DNA from: Mesorhizobium sp. PAMC28654
Lineage (GTDB): Bacteria; Pseudomonadota; Alphaproteobacteria; Rhizobiales; Rhizobiaceae
Assembly (NCBI RefSeq): GCF_020616515.1
Contig: NZ_CP085135.1
Span: 4,945,001-5,009,000, forward strand
DNA length: 64,000 bases
Direction: 5' to 3'
Below, piece by piece: positions 1 to 8,721 of the stretch. The notes beneath the pieces were generated by a model. The model searched no databases. It was not told the DNA's origin and saw nothing but the letters and a program-made list of their open reading frames with translations. Position 1 is the stretch's first letter. Each line of letters begins with the position of its first letter. A program made the translations under genes and the position numbers.

Positions 1-1130
<1,130 letters not shown>

Positions 1131-1283
1131 CTCATTCCTTATGCTCACCACCTCCCAAAAGGGAGCGTGATAAAAGCACAATAAGACCAGCGAACAGCCC
1201 AGAGAGGCACCCGACAGCTCCGCTGCCGATGTCTCCCATGGCGCCTTCGCCCAAAAGCTTCTCGAAACAACGTGCGTTTTGCC

Positions 1284-1401
1284 GACCTGGTGGTTATGGC
1301 GGAGCGGCTGCACCCGATCCCATTCCGAACTCGGCCGTGAAACGCTCCAGCGCTGATGGTACTTCGTCTCAAGACGTGGGAGAGTAAGTCGCTGCCAGGT
1401 C
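1284..1401 (+). rRNA. rrf: 5S ribosomal RNA
   Basis: The segment starts GACCTGGTGG and ends GCTGCCAGGTC, so the two ends pair as helix I. The internal CACCCGATCCCATTCCGAACTC is the conserved loop B/C region of bacterial 5S rRNA. It follows the 23S gene after a spacer of about 150 bp, the usual order of an rrn operon. The exact ends are inferred from the terminal helix. Confidence 0.95.
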
Positions 1402-1461
1402 TGCCAAACGCACGTTCAATCTTCTCTATGCAAACTCTAGGCCCGCCAATCGGGAAACCTC

Positions 1462-1487
1462 GGGCCGCCCCAAAAGCGGCCCTTTCT
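1462..1487 (+). terminator. Possible terminator after 5S rRNA
   Basis: GGGCCGC, a seven-base loop and GCGGCCC form a seven-pair GC stem followed by TTTCT. The stem is nested inside a longer GCCAAT/ATTGGC pairing (1445-1494) that resembles the arms of the hairpins downstream. It could end part of the rRNA transcripts or be a processing structure before tRNA-fMet. Confidence 0.45.
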
Positions 1488-1506
1488 AATTGGCAGCACA
1501 TTAAAA

Positions 1507-1634
1507 GCCAATCGCAATCGCGATCGGCAGAACAGCAGATGCCAGATCGCAAACCGATCTGGCAGGACAATAAATGCCAAATCGCTAACGCGATTGGCTG
1601 GACAACAAATGCCAAATCGCAAAGCGATTGGCTG
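1507..1634 (+). repeat. Array of four 34-35 bp hairpin units in the 5S-tRNA spacer
   Basis: Four tandem units start at 1507, 1541, 1576 and 1611. Each is a hairpin of the form GCCAAATCGC, a short loop, GCGATTGGC, followed by a linker such as GGACAATAAAT. Units 2 and 3 are 35 bp and unit 1 is 34 bp. The stems vary but stay paired: unit 2 reads GCCAGATCG/CGATCTGGC and unit 3 GCCAAATCGC/GCGATTGGC. The array ends directly before tRNA-fMet. Confidence 0.85.
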
Positions 1635-1640
1635 AGGTGG

Positions 1641-1717
<77 letters not shown>

Positions 1718-1840
1718 ACCCCTTCTATCTCCCAGCTTCTTGAATAAGTCCCTATCTCCAACGCCATAGTCGTTGCCTTGGCACGGCGCGGATCTGTCCC
1801 TATCGGCGCAGATAGCTTCGAATTCCTGCAATCAGACATC

Positions 1841-1875
1841 AAAAACCCCGGCCGCATCACTGCGCCGGGGTTTTT
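1841..1875. terminator. Bidirectional intrinsic terminator
   Basis: AAAAACCCCGG..CGCA, a short loop and TGCG.CCGGGGTTTTT form a strong GC stem with A and T runs on either side. It can stop the rRNA/tRNA transcript from the left and the peptide-transporter operon from the right. Confidence 0.85.
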
Positions 1876-1961
1876 GTGCATGGTGATCTGGAGCCGTCGC
1901 CCGATACTGTAAGCGAATTCTTACGTTATCGGCTATTGTGCGATGCGGCGAAGGTTCGAAA

Positions 1962-2834
1962 TCAGGCCGCTTTTTCCGCCGACATGCCGGCTGAGGCCAG
2001 TCGCGCTAGGGCTTCCAGCACACTGACGCGACTGTAGGACTCCGTGGCCAGTCCGTTTTCCCGGAGCGCTTCGCGGCGCGCCTCGACAAAGGCCCGTTGC
2101 TCCGGCGTGATGTCATGTTCGCGCTTGCGCAGCCACTCCTGGTAGGACGAATCGAGTTCCTTGACTGGCTTGGCCGCCGTCGAAACCGAAGCTGGCCTGC
2201 CGTCGGTGTAGCGCGGCCTCAAGGCGCTGTTGGGATTGTATTCGGTTCGCCTGTCCTTGCCGGCGATGATCAGGTCGGGATTGGCGACCCGGCCTGAGGG
2301 GCTGTAGACAAACGCCGACGCGATCCGGTCGAGTGCTGCATCCACCTCCTTCGGGCGATGCACGACGTCCCTCTGCGGCCGGTCGGGAACGGCCAGCCGG
2401 GTGATGCCGCGATCGTTGATGGCATCCAGGACCTCGCGGTGATCGCGCGAGGTGATGACCTCGCGGCGCGCCGGCCAGAAATCATAGGGCGCATGGGCGC
2501 CAAAACCCTTGCCGATGTGGAAGGCGTAGATCTCGGGATAGACAGTGAGCGCGGTGCGGCGGCTCGGCTTGATATCATAGAAGGCGGTCATGGCGATCTG
2601 CAGTAGATGCGTCGCGCCAATGCCGCCTAGGGCGTCGTCAATGACGAGGCCGAACCTGTCATGCGCGTTCCAGTCCGGCAGTGCCTGCGCGATCGAAGCG
2701 GGCTTTCCGTCGATCGCGATGTCGAACATGTCTGCTTTCAGCAACGTCATCACATGCATTGGGGCATTTCCTTCAACGAGGCGGATCGCGATTCGAGGCT
2801 GGTCTATCAGAACAGGCCGCAATTGCCGTGTCAC
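1962..2834 (-). CDS. Unknown protein at the end of the peptide ABC operon
   Basis: A 290-aa protein that I do not recognise. It follows the second ATPase gene after 20 bp on the same strand, so it is probably the last gene of the peptide transporter operon. It has no clear signal peptide or membrane segment and looks soluble, with a charged C-terminal third. The GTG at 2834 has no clear ribosome site. An ATG at 2759 has an AAGGAA-type site 9 bases upstream and would give 265 aa, so the start is open. Position suggests a role with the imported peptide or opine-like substrate, but nothing in the protein itself shows this. Confidence 0.7.
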   Translation of the reverse strand: MTRQLRPVLIDQPRIAIRLVEGNAPMHVMTLLKADMFDIAIDGKPASIAQALPDWNAHDRFGLVIDDALGGIGATHLLQIAMTAFYDIKPSRRTALTVYPEIYAFHIGKGFGAHAPYDFWPARREVITSRDHREVLDAINDRGITRLAVPDRPQRDVVHRPKEVDAALDRIASAFVYSPSGRVANPDLIIAGKDRRTEYNPNSALRPRYTDGRPASVSTAAKPVKELDSSYQEWLRKREHDITPEQRAFVEARREALRENGLATESYSRVSVLEALARLASAGMSAEKAA

Positions 2835-2854
2835 CAGCTGCGCGACGGTACTCC

Positions 2855-3631
2855 CTATCCGGTCTGCCTGTTCAGTCTTGGCGCCGCTGCCACCAGCGCC
2901 TTGCCGATCGACGATTGCGGGGCGTCGATTACCGTACGTGCATCGCCACTTTCGACGATCCTGCCGGCGTCGAGGATGACGACGCGATGGGAGACAGCGC
3001 GGATGACGCCGAGATCATGCGAAATGAACAGGTACGCGATGCCTTCCTCGCGCTGCAGGTCGAGCAGCAATTGCAGGATCTGCCCGCGCACCGAGACATC
3101 CAGCGCGGAAACCGCCTCATCGAGTACGATTAGCGACGGGTTTGTCGCTATGGCGCGGGCGATGGCGACGCGCTGGCGCTGGCCGCCGGAGATTTCATGG
3201 ATGGCGCGCCCAGCAAGGGCACTGCTCAATCCGACACGCTCCAGCAGGGCGGCGATGCGGAGCGGACGCTCGTGGCGTGATGCGATACCATGGATGCGCA
3301 ATGGATCATCGAGAACACGAGCCACGGTGGCGCGCGGATTGAAGGCGGCAAGCGGATCCTGAAACACCATCTGCAGGCGCGCGCGCCGGGCGCGCAAGGC
3401 TGCGCCGGTCAAGGCCAGGAAATCGGTGCCTTCGAATTCGATGCGGCCGGCATCGGGCTCGATCAGCCGCAGCACCAGCCGAGCGATCGTCGACTTGCCG
3501 CTGCCGGAAGGACCGGCCAGCGCCAGCGTCTCGCCGGGTTCGATGGCGAAAGTGACATCATCGACAGCAGCGAAGGTCTTGCCGCCGCGACGATACCGTT
3601 TGGCGAGATTGGAAACTGCCAGCAAACTCAT
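2855..3631 (-). CDS. Peptide ABC transporter ATPase (DppF/OppF type)
   Basis: A 258-aa ATPase of the di/oligopeptide uptake class. Walker A GPSGSGKST is at residues 40-48, the Q-loop VFQDP near 89-93, the signature SGGQRQR from 148, and Walker B LIVLDEA near 167-173. It acts at the cytoplasmic face of the membrane paired with the ATPase encoded just upstream. Its ATG overlaps the TGA of that gene by 4 bp, so the two are translationally coupled. It is shorter than typical DppF (about 320 aa) and ends soon after the core domain. Confidence 0.9.
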   Translation of the reverse strand: MSLLAVSNLAKRYRRGGKTFAAVDDVTFAIEPGETLALAGPSGSGKSTIARLVLRLIEPDAGRIEFEGTDFLALTGAALRARRARLQMVFQDPLAAFNPRATVARVLDDPLRIHGIASRHERPLRIAALLERVGLSSALAGRAIHEISGGQRQRVAIARAIATNPSLIVLDEAVSALDVSVRGQILQLLLDLQREEGIAYLFISHDLGVIRAVSHRVVILDAGRIVESGDARTVIDAPQSSIGKALVAAAPRLNRQTG

Positions 3632-4650
3632 GCAGGGGTCTCAAAAGCGCGACGGCCAAGCAGCGGCTCGGCATCGAGGCCGATATGCGCGTCGACCAGC
3701 GCGCGTGTATAGGGCTGGCGTGGCACTTCGACGATCTGCACCGTCGCGCCGCACTCGACCAACTCGCCGTGCCGGAAGACGGCGATGCGTTCCGCAAGCT
3801 CCGACGCCAGCGCGATGTCATGGCTGATGAACAACAGCGTCATGCCGTCCTCCGCCACCAACTGCCGGATCAGCTGGACGATCTCGGCCTGCACGATCGT
3901 GTCGAGCGCGCTGGTCGCCTCGTCGGCGATGAGCAATTTCGGCCCGGCGGCGATGGCTGTGGCGATTGCCACGCGCTGTTTCTGGCCGCCAGAGAGTTGG
4001 TGCGGAAAGGCGCGCATAGCCGAGTCGGGGTCCGGCAGGCGGACGCGCTCGAGCAGGGTTCTGGCTTTCGCGTATGCCTGTGGCCATGTGAGGCCGAGAT
4101 GGGTGTGGGCGACTTCGGCGATCTGTTTGCCGACGGCCATCACCGGATCGATGCTGCCTGACGGATCCTGGAAGACGAAGCCGATGTCGCGGCCGGCGAC
4201 GGGGATGTGGGTCGGTCTGGCGATGGACTTTTGAGGGGTGCGTTCGATGAGGCACCCCTCTGTCCTGCCGGACATCTCCCCCTCGAGGGGGGAGATTGGC
4301 AGTCTCGCTGTCGGCTCATCTCCTGCAGCGTTGGTGATTGGCGAAGGTAGAGATGAGAGCGCAATCTCTCCCCTTGAGGGGGAGATGTCCGGCAGGACAA
4401 AGGGGGGTGCCTTGGCACCCAAACCTGGCGGTCCCGAAAACCAATCGATGCGACCGTCGACCCTTGACGAGGCCGGCAGCAGCCCGGCAATAGCCAGCGC
4501 CAGCGTGCTCTTGCCTGAGCCGCTTTCGCCGATGATGGCCAGACGTTCACCGGCGGCAATATCAAGATAGATGCTCTTGAGCGCCGGCACCTCACTGCGG
4601 TCGCGGCGGTAGTTCACCGTCAGGTCGCGAATGGAAAGCAGGGCCGTCAC
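3628..4650 (-). CDS. Peptide ABC transporter ATPase (DppD/OppD type) with in-frame repeat insertion
   Basis: A 340-aa ATPase with Walker A GESGSGKST at residues 41-49, Q-loop VFQDPSGS near 159-166, and signature LSGGQKQR. About 55 residues (roughly 80-134) between Walker A and the Q-loop are encoded by a palindromic repeat at 4250-4413. They include PDISPSRGEI and ISPLEGEMSGRTEG, the translations of the two repeat arms. The flanking protein reads through without a stop or frameshift. The GTG start overlaps the permease stop by 4 bp. Whether the ATPase still works is unknown: the insert lies where ABC domains have a variable region, so function is conceivable. Confidence 0.88.
   Translation of the reverse strand: MTALLSIRDLTVNYRRDRSEVPALKSIYLDIAAGERLAIIGESGSGKSTLALAIAGLLPASSRVDGRIDWFSGPPGLGAKAPPFVLPDISPSRGEIALSSLPSPITNAAGDEPTARLPISPLEGEMSGRTEGCLIERTPQKSIARPTHIPVAGRDIGFVFQDPSGSIDPVMAVGKQIAEVAHTHLGLTWPQAYAKARTLLERVRLPDPDSAMRAFPHQLSGGQKQRVAIATAIAAGPKLLIADEATSALDTIVQAEIVQLIRQLVAEDGMTLLFISHDIALASELAERIAVFRHGELVECGATVQIVEVPRQPYTRALVDAHIGLDAEPLLGRRAFETPA
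4250..4413. repeat. Palindromic repeat (family A) inside an ABC ATPase gene
   Basis: The outer arms AGGCACCCC and GGGGTGCCTT enclose the arm sequence CTGCCGGACATCTCCCCCTC and its inverse, with a unique centre. It is one of four similar elements in the window and the only one inside a coding sequence, where it adds about 55 in-frame codons. Confidence 0.9.
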
Positions 4651-5477
4651 GACAGGCCTCTTTTGACGGCTGTCGTTTCAACGATGCCTTCGCCGGCGAG
4701 ATAGACGCCGAGCACCGTCAACACCAGCGCGACACCTGGAATGATTGACAGGAACGGTGCGGTACGCAGCACCGCGCGGCCTTCGGCGATCATGCCGCCC
4801 CAAGTCACCAGGTTTGGATCGCCCAAGCCGAGAAACGACAATGCCGCTTCAGTGAGGATCGCGGCGGCGACGATCACCGACGACAGCGCCAGCACCGGCG
4901 GCAACGCATTGGGGAGCACCTCGCGAAAGGCGATCTCCAGGGGATGCATGCCGATGACCCGGGCACCGGCGACGAAATCACGCTCGCGAATGGAGAGGAC
5001 TTCGGCACGCGCCACGCGCGCAGGACCGGTCCAGGCGCCCAGCGCGATCGCTGCGACGACGACGCCGAGCGAGGGGCCGACGACGCTGACGAAGGCCAGC
5101 GCCAGCAGGAAGCTCGGCACGGTCTGGAAAGCGTCGGTGATGCGCATCAGCACTTCGTCGACGAGGCCGCCGGCAAAGCCGGCGAGAGTGCCGACCACCG
5201 CGCCGATGAACAGGGATGCGGCCGCCGCCCCCAGTCCGACCGCCAGCGAGGTGCGGGCGCCGTGGAAGAGCTCAGCCAGTACATTGCGGCCGAGCCTGTC
5301 CGTGCCGAACGGCAGCGACCAGTCCTGAAACGGCGGCAGCAGGGCCGGGCCGGCAATGGCCTGCGGATCGCCGGGAAAGACCAGCGACGCGGACAGCGCC
5401 ATGGCGAACAGCGCTGCCAGGATGATCGCCCCGGCGATTGCCTCGGGCGTGCGCAGGAAGCGTCGGATGGGGCTCAT
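4647..5477 (-). CDS. Peptide ABC transporter permease (DppC/OppC type)
   Basis: A 276-aa inner-membrane permease. An N-terminal membrane segment (residues about 13-33) is followed by the typical FGTDRLGRNVLAELFHGARTSL motif of DppC proteins, and the EAA loop region reads GARVIGMHPLEIAFREVLPNALPPVL. The ATG at 5477 overlaps the TGA of the upstream permease by 4 bp and its own stop overlaps the next GTG. A longer open frame runs upstream, but the overlap and the MSPIRRFLRTPEA N-terminus fix this start. Confidence 0.92.
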   Translation of the reverse strand: MSPIRRFLRTPEAIAGAIILAALFAMALSASLVFPGDPQAIAGPALLPPFQDWSLPFGTDRLGRNVLAELFHGARTSLAVGLGAAAASLFIGAVVGTLAGFAGGLVDEVLMRITDAFQTVPSFLLALAFVSVVGPSLGVVVAAIALGAWTGPARVARAEVLSIRERDFVAGARVIGMHPLEIAFREVLPNALPPVLALSSVIVAAAILTEAALSFLGLGDPNLVTWGGMIAEGRAVLRTAPFLSIIPGVALVLTVLGVYLAGEGIVETTAVKRGLS

Positions 5478-6460
5478 CCGCCGGCCTCGCTGGCGCCGAC
5501 CCGCGGATCGAGGAAGGCGTAGGTGATGTCGACGAGGAGGTTGATGATGACGACAAGGACGGCGCTGGTAAGAATAATCCCGAGCAGCAATGGGGTATCG
5601 CGCGCGGCCACCGCTTCCTGCGCCAGCCGGCCGAGGCCGGGCACGGAAAAGACGCTTTCGATGACAACACTGCCGCCCAGCATCTGCGCAGACTGAAGCC
5701 CGAGCATGGTGACAAGCGGCAACAAGGCGTTGCGAGCGACATGAGCGAGCACGATGCGGCGGCGCGACAAGCCCTTGGCGCGCGCGGCGAGGACAAAATC
5801 CAGCCGCCAGACCTCGGCCATGCCAGCACGCATCATGCGCAGATAGAGCGCCAGATAAATGAACCCGAGTGCGGACACCGGAAGGACAAGGTGAATGGCG
5901 ACGTCGGCGGCGCGGTCCAGACCGGTCTTGGACGATGCCAGGCTCTCGATGCCGCCGATCGGCAACCAGCGCAGGTCGACGGCAAAAACGACGATCAGCA
6001 CCAGCCCGAGCCAGAAACCAGGCACCGCATAGAGTGCCAGCGAACCGATGGACAGGATGCGGTCGCGGGCACTGCCGGGTTTGGCACCCGCATAGATGCC
6101 GAGCGCCGAGCCGAGGCCAAAAGAGAGCGCGGTGGAACTGGCCATCAGCAGCAGCGTGTTGGGCAAGCGTTCGAGGATGACCTCGCGGATCGGCCGATTG
6201 AACGTGACCGACTGGCCGAGATCGAGATGCAGCAGCGCCCAGAGATAGTTGGCCAACCGCGTCAGCTCGGACTGGTCGAGGCCCCAGCGATGGCGCAGCA
6301 ATTCGATCATGCCGGCGTCGCCGCCGGTCGAGACGATGTAGGCGTCGACAGCATCGCCGGGCGCTGCCTCGAGCAGCAGGAAGGTGCCGATGACGACGAT
6401 CAGCAGCACGAAGATGCTGCCGACGAGGCGGCGGCGCAGGAGGATGAGGGCGCGGGTCAT
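5474..6460 (-). CDS. Peptide ABC transporter permease (DppB/OppB type)
   Basis: A 328-aa inner-membrane permease. It begins MTRALILLRRRLVGSIFVLL, the usual DppB N-terminus with one membrane segment, and has the loop ARAKGLSRRRIVLAHVARNALLPLVT near residue 200. It pairs with the DppC-type protein to form the channel. The open frame continues 24 codons upstream into repeat DNA (MSGRTEGG...). That extension is repeat-encoded, so the ATG at 6460 is preferred. Confidence 0.92.
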   Translation of the reverse strand: MTRALILLRRRLVGSIFVLLIVVIGTFLLLEAAPGDAVDAYIVSTGGDAGMIELLRHRWGLDQSELTRLANYLWALLHLDLGQSVTFNRPIREVILERLPNTLLLMASSTALSFGLGSALGIYAGAKPGSARDRILSIGSLALYAVPGFWLGLVLIVVFAVDLRWLPIGGIESLASSKTGLDRAADVAIHLVLPVSALGFIYLALYLRMMRAGMAEVWRLDFVLAARAKGLSRRRIVLAHVARNALLPLVTMLGLQSAQMLGGSVVIESVFSVPGLGRLAQEAVAARDTPLLLGIILTSAVLVVIINLLVDITYAFLDPRVGASEAGG

Positions 6461-6507
6461 GGCGAGGGCATGATGCTGTGCCGATCGGGAGGAGTGCGGT
6501 GTCCAGG

Positions 6508-6677
6508 CGCCCCCCTCCGTCCTGCCGGACATCTCCCCCGCAAGGGGGGAGATCGGATGTCACCTCTGCTTTCGACAATCTCCAACGTTCTATTCAGGTG
6601 GCAAAGAGAGCGCCTTTGATGAAGCTGCCGATCTCCCCCCTTGCGGGGGAGATGTCCGGCAGGACAGAGGGGGGTGT
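6508..6677. repeat. Palindromic repeat (family A) between binding-protein and permease genes
   Basis: CCTGCCGGACATCTCCCCCGC near 6520-6542 is mirrored by GCGGGGGAGATGTCCGGCAGG near 6640-6662, with outer CCCCCCTC/GAGGGGGG extensions. It fills most of the 285-bp gap (6461-6745) between the substrate-binding protein and the first permease. It could fold as an mRNA hairpin and reduce read-through. Confidence 0.9.
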
Positions 6678-6745
6678 GAAGGAACTCGGCCTCAGGCCAT
6701 GTCTCCGCACCGATTTCTTCGCGAATTCTCATCCGCGCGAATGTG

Positions 6746-8356
6746 TCACGATTCCAGATACGTGTCCGCCCAGTTCGACACTGCCCAGCGCGGATTGTTG
6801 GCGATGTTGCCCACCGTGTCGCGCGCGACGCTGATAAAACTCCATTCGGCGACGTTGATCAGCGGCAGGTCGGTGGCCACCTCCTTCTGGAATTCCTTGT
6901 AGAGCTCTGTACGTGCAGCCGTGTCGAGCGTCTCGGACGCCTTGGTGATCAGCGCGTCGAGCGCGTCGTTCTTGTAGCCGCCCTGGTTGGAGAAGGGCAC
7001 GCCATCGGGAATGCCGCTCTGTACCAGGATGGTGGTCGAGATCGCCGGATCGCCGCGGAAGACCGGCGGGCCGACGGCGAGGTCGAAAGCGTGGTCGGTG
7101 TAGACGGCCTTGATGTGGGCGGCCGAGTCGTTGTTGACCAGCTGGGCGTCGATGCCGATGGCGGCGAGCGCCTGGCGCAGATAGTCGCCGAACTGCTTGG
7201 TTTCGTTGAAATAGGGAGCCGGCAAAAGTTTCAGCGAGAAACGGTTGCCATCCGGGCCTTTCTTGTAGCCGGCTTCGTCGAGCAAGGCGTTGGCCTTGGC
7301 GACGTCGAAGGCATAGGTCGGGACATCAGCGGTGTAGAATTGCGGATCGTTCTTCGGCACCGGGCCGGTGGCGGTCGCGGCGTAACCGAGGAACACCGTC
7401 TTGACGACGAAATCCTTGTCGATGGCATATGCGATCGCCTGGCGTACTTTCAGATCGGCCAGTTCCTTGCGCCGATGGTTGATCTCGACCACCAACTGAT
7501 AGGTCAGGCCTTCATAGCCCTTGGAGATCACCTTGAGGCCAGGCACCTTGGAGATGCGGTCGAGGTCGGCCAGCGGCACGGCGGAAAAGGCAGCGAGCTG
7601 GATCTCCTCGGCCTCGAGCGCGCTTGCAGCCGACGTCCGGTCCGGCAGCACCTGATAGATGATCTCGTCGAGATAGGGCTCGTCCTGGCCCCAATAATCC
7701 GTGTTCTTCGTCAGCCGATAGTATTGACCCGCCTTGTATTCTCCGAATTTGAACGGCCCGGTGCCGATCGGGGCATTGTTGGCCGGATTGTCCTCGATCT
7801 TGCCGACTTCGTAGATGTGCTTCGGCACCACGCTGCTCAGCGCCGGCAAGGCGTTGCGGATGAGCTGGAACGGTGTCGGCTTGGCGAATTTGAACACGGC
7901 GGTGAGGTCGTCCGGTGTGTCGACCGCGGTGAGATCCTTGAACACGGTGCGGCCGAGGTTCTGCAGCGGCTTCCAGATCTGCAGCGCCGAGAAGGCGACG
8001 TCGGCGGAGGTGAAGGGCTTGCCGTCATGCCATTTGACGCCTTCGCGCAGTTTGAAGGTCACTGATAGTCCATCGGCGGCGCCTTCCCAACTGATGGCGA
8101 GGCGTGGGTCGAGCCCGTCCTTGCCGGTGAAGGACGCTTCGGCCAGTGTTTCGACGATCTTGCTGGAGATGAAGAAGACGCCGTTGGAGGCGACGATCGC
8201 GGGGTTGAGGTTGCGCGGTTCGGAATCCGCGGCCAGCACGAGACGGCCGCCCTTCTTCGGCGCCTGCGTCCAGCCGAAGGTCGGCATGGCGGTGGAGGCC
8301 AGCAGCATGGCTGAACCCGTAAGCACCGTGCGGCGCGAAATCCTGAACTCCGACAT
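6746..8356 (-). CDS. ABC transporter substrate-binding protein, family 5 (peptide/opine type)
   Basis: A 536-aa periplasmic binding protein of the SBP_bac_5 class. The N-terminus ISRRTVLTGSAMLLAS is a twin-arginine-like signal, and the mature part has GTGPFKF, KWHDGKPFTSADV and the lobe-linking regions of DppA/OppA homologues. Length fits the family. The ATG at 8356 has GGGGA 8 bases upstream, while a GTG one codon earlier fits less well. It is the first gene of the operon and sets substrate choice; dipeptides, oligopeptides or opines are all possible. Confidence 0.92.
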   Translation of the reverse strand: MSEFRISRRTVLTGSAMLLASTAMPTFGWTQAPKKGGRLVLAADSEPRNLNPAIVASNGVFFISSKIVETLAEASFTGKDGLDPRLAISWEGAADGLSVTFKLREGVKWHDGKPFTSADVAFSALQIWKPLQNLGRTVFKDLTAVDTPDDLTAVFKFAKPTPFQLIRNALPALSSVVPKHIYEVGKIEDNPANNAPIGTGPFKFGEYKAGQYYRLTKNTDYWGQDEPYLDEIIYQVLPDRTSAASALEAEEIQLAAFSAVPLADLDRISKVPGLKVISKGYEGLTYQLVVEINHRRKELADLKVRQAIAYAIDKDFVVKTVFLGYAATATGPVPKNDPQFYTADVPTYAFDVAKANALLDEAGYKKGPDGNRFSLKLLPAPYFNETKQFGDYLRQALAAIGIDAQLVNNDSAAHIKAVYTDHAFDLAVGPPVFRGDPAISTTILVQSGIPDGVPFSNQGGYKNDALDALITKASETLDTAARTELYKEFQKEVATDLPLINVAEWSFISVARDTVGNIANNPRWAVSNWADTYLES

Positions 8357-8721
8357 CACTCAATTCCCCTCTATCGGCCGCGCAAGGCCACATATCATCC
8401 ATGGACAATCCCCAAGGTCGCATCCATGCGGACCCGATTATGAACCTTGCCGAGGCTTTCGCCAGAGACGGAATTGGCGCATCCTCGCTTGGCTTTGAAA
8501 TTTCCGTCCGCTGGACCAGTTTAGACGGAGCGGGTCAATCTGATAATCTGGTAGGACCAGAGGGCGGGATATGTGAAGAGTTCCGATCTGCTTATGGTCC
8601 TTCGACGCCATTTCGCGCATTTCTGGCTGGACCAGAGTGGCCGAAATGATGCAGATTTGACCCATGGCTGGGGGATCGCGGGCAGAACAGCCGGCGATCC
8701 CGGCAATTCAGGGAGAGAGAG
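8357..8721. promoter_or_regulatory. Divergent intergenic region with CTGG/CCAG palindromes
   Basis: This 365-bp gap separates the peptide transporter operon from the M24 peptidase. It holds CTGGTAGGACCAG at 8548-8560, which matches the FadR-type pattern TGGT-N3-ACCA, and two copies of CTGGACCAG at 8511-8519 and 8627-8635. No convincing open frame lies in it. The sites probably bind a GntR-like regulator of one or both flanking genes. Confidence 0.5.

Noticed and set aside
1507..1634. CRISPR-like array
   Set aside because: The units are contiguous hairpins with no unique spacers, and there are no cas genes.
6461..6532. N-terminal extension MSGRTEGG of the DppB-type permease
   Set aside because: It is encoded by the repeat arm; the same peptide begins other frames that run out of family A copies.
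5478..6578. Long minus-strand frame upstream of the DppC-type permease
   Set aside because: It is the out-of-frame shadow of the DppB-type gene; the protein is Arg/Pro/His rich and starts in repeat DNA.
6743..8065. 440-aa plus-strand frame
   Set aside because: It is antisense to the family 5 binding protein, which has a signal peptide and family motifs; the antisense protein has none.
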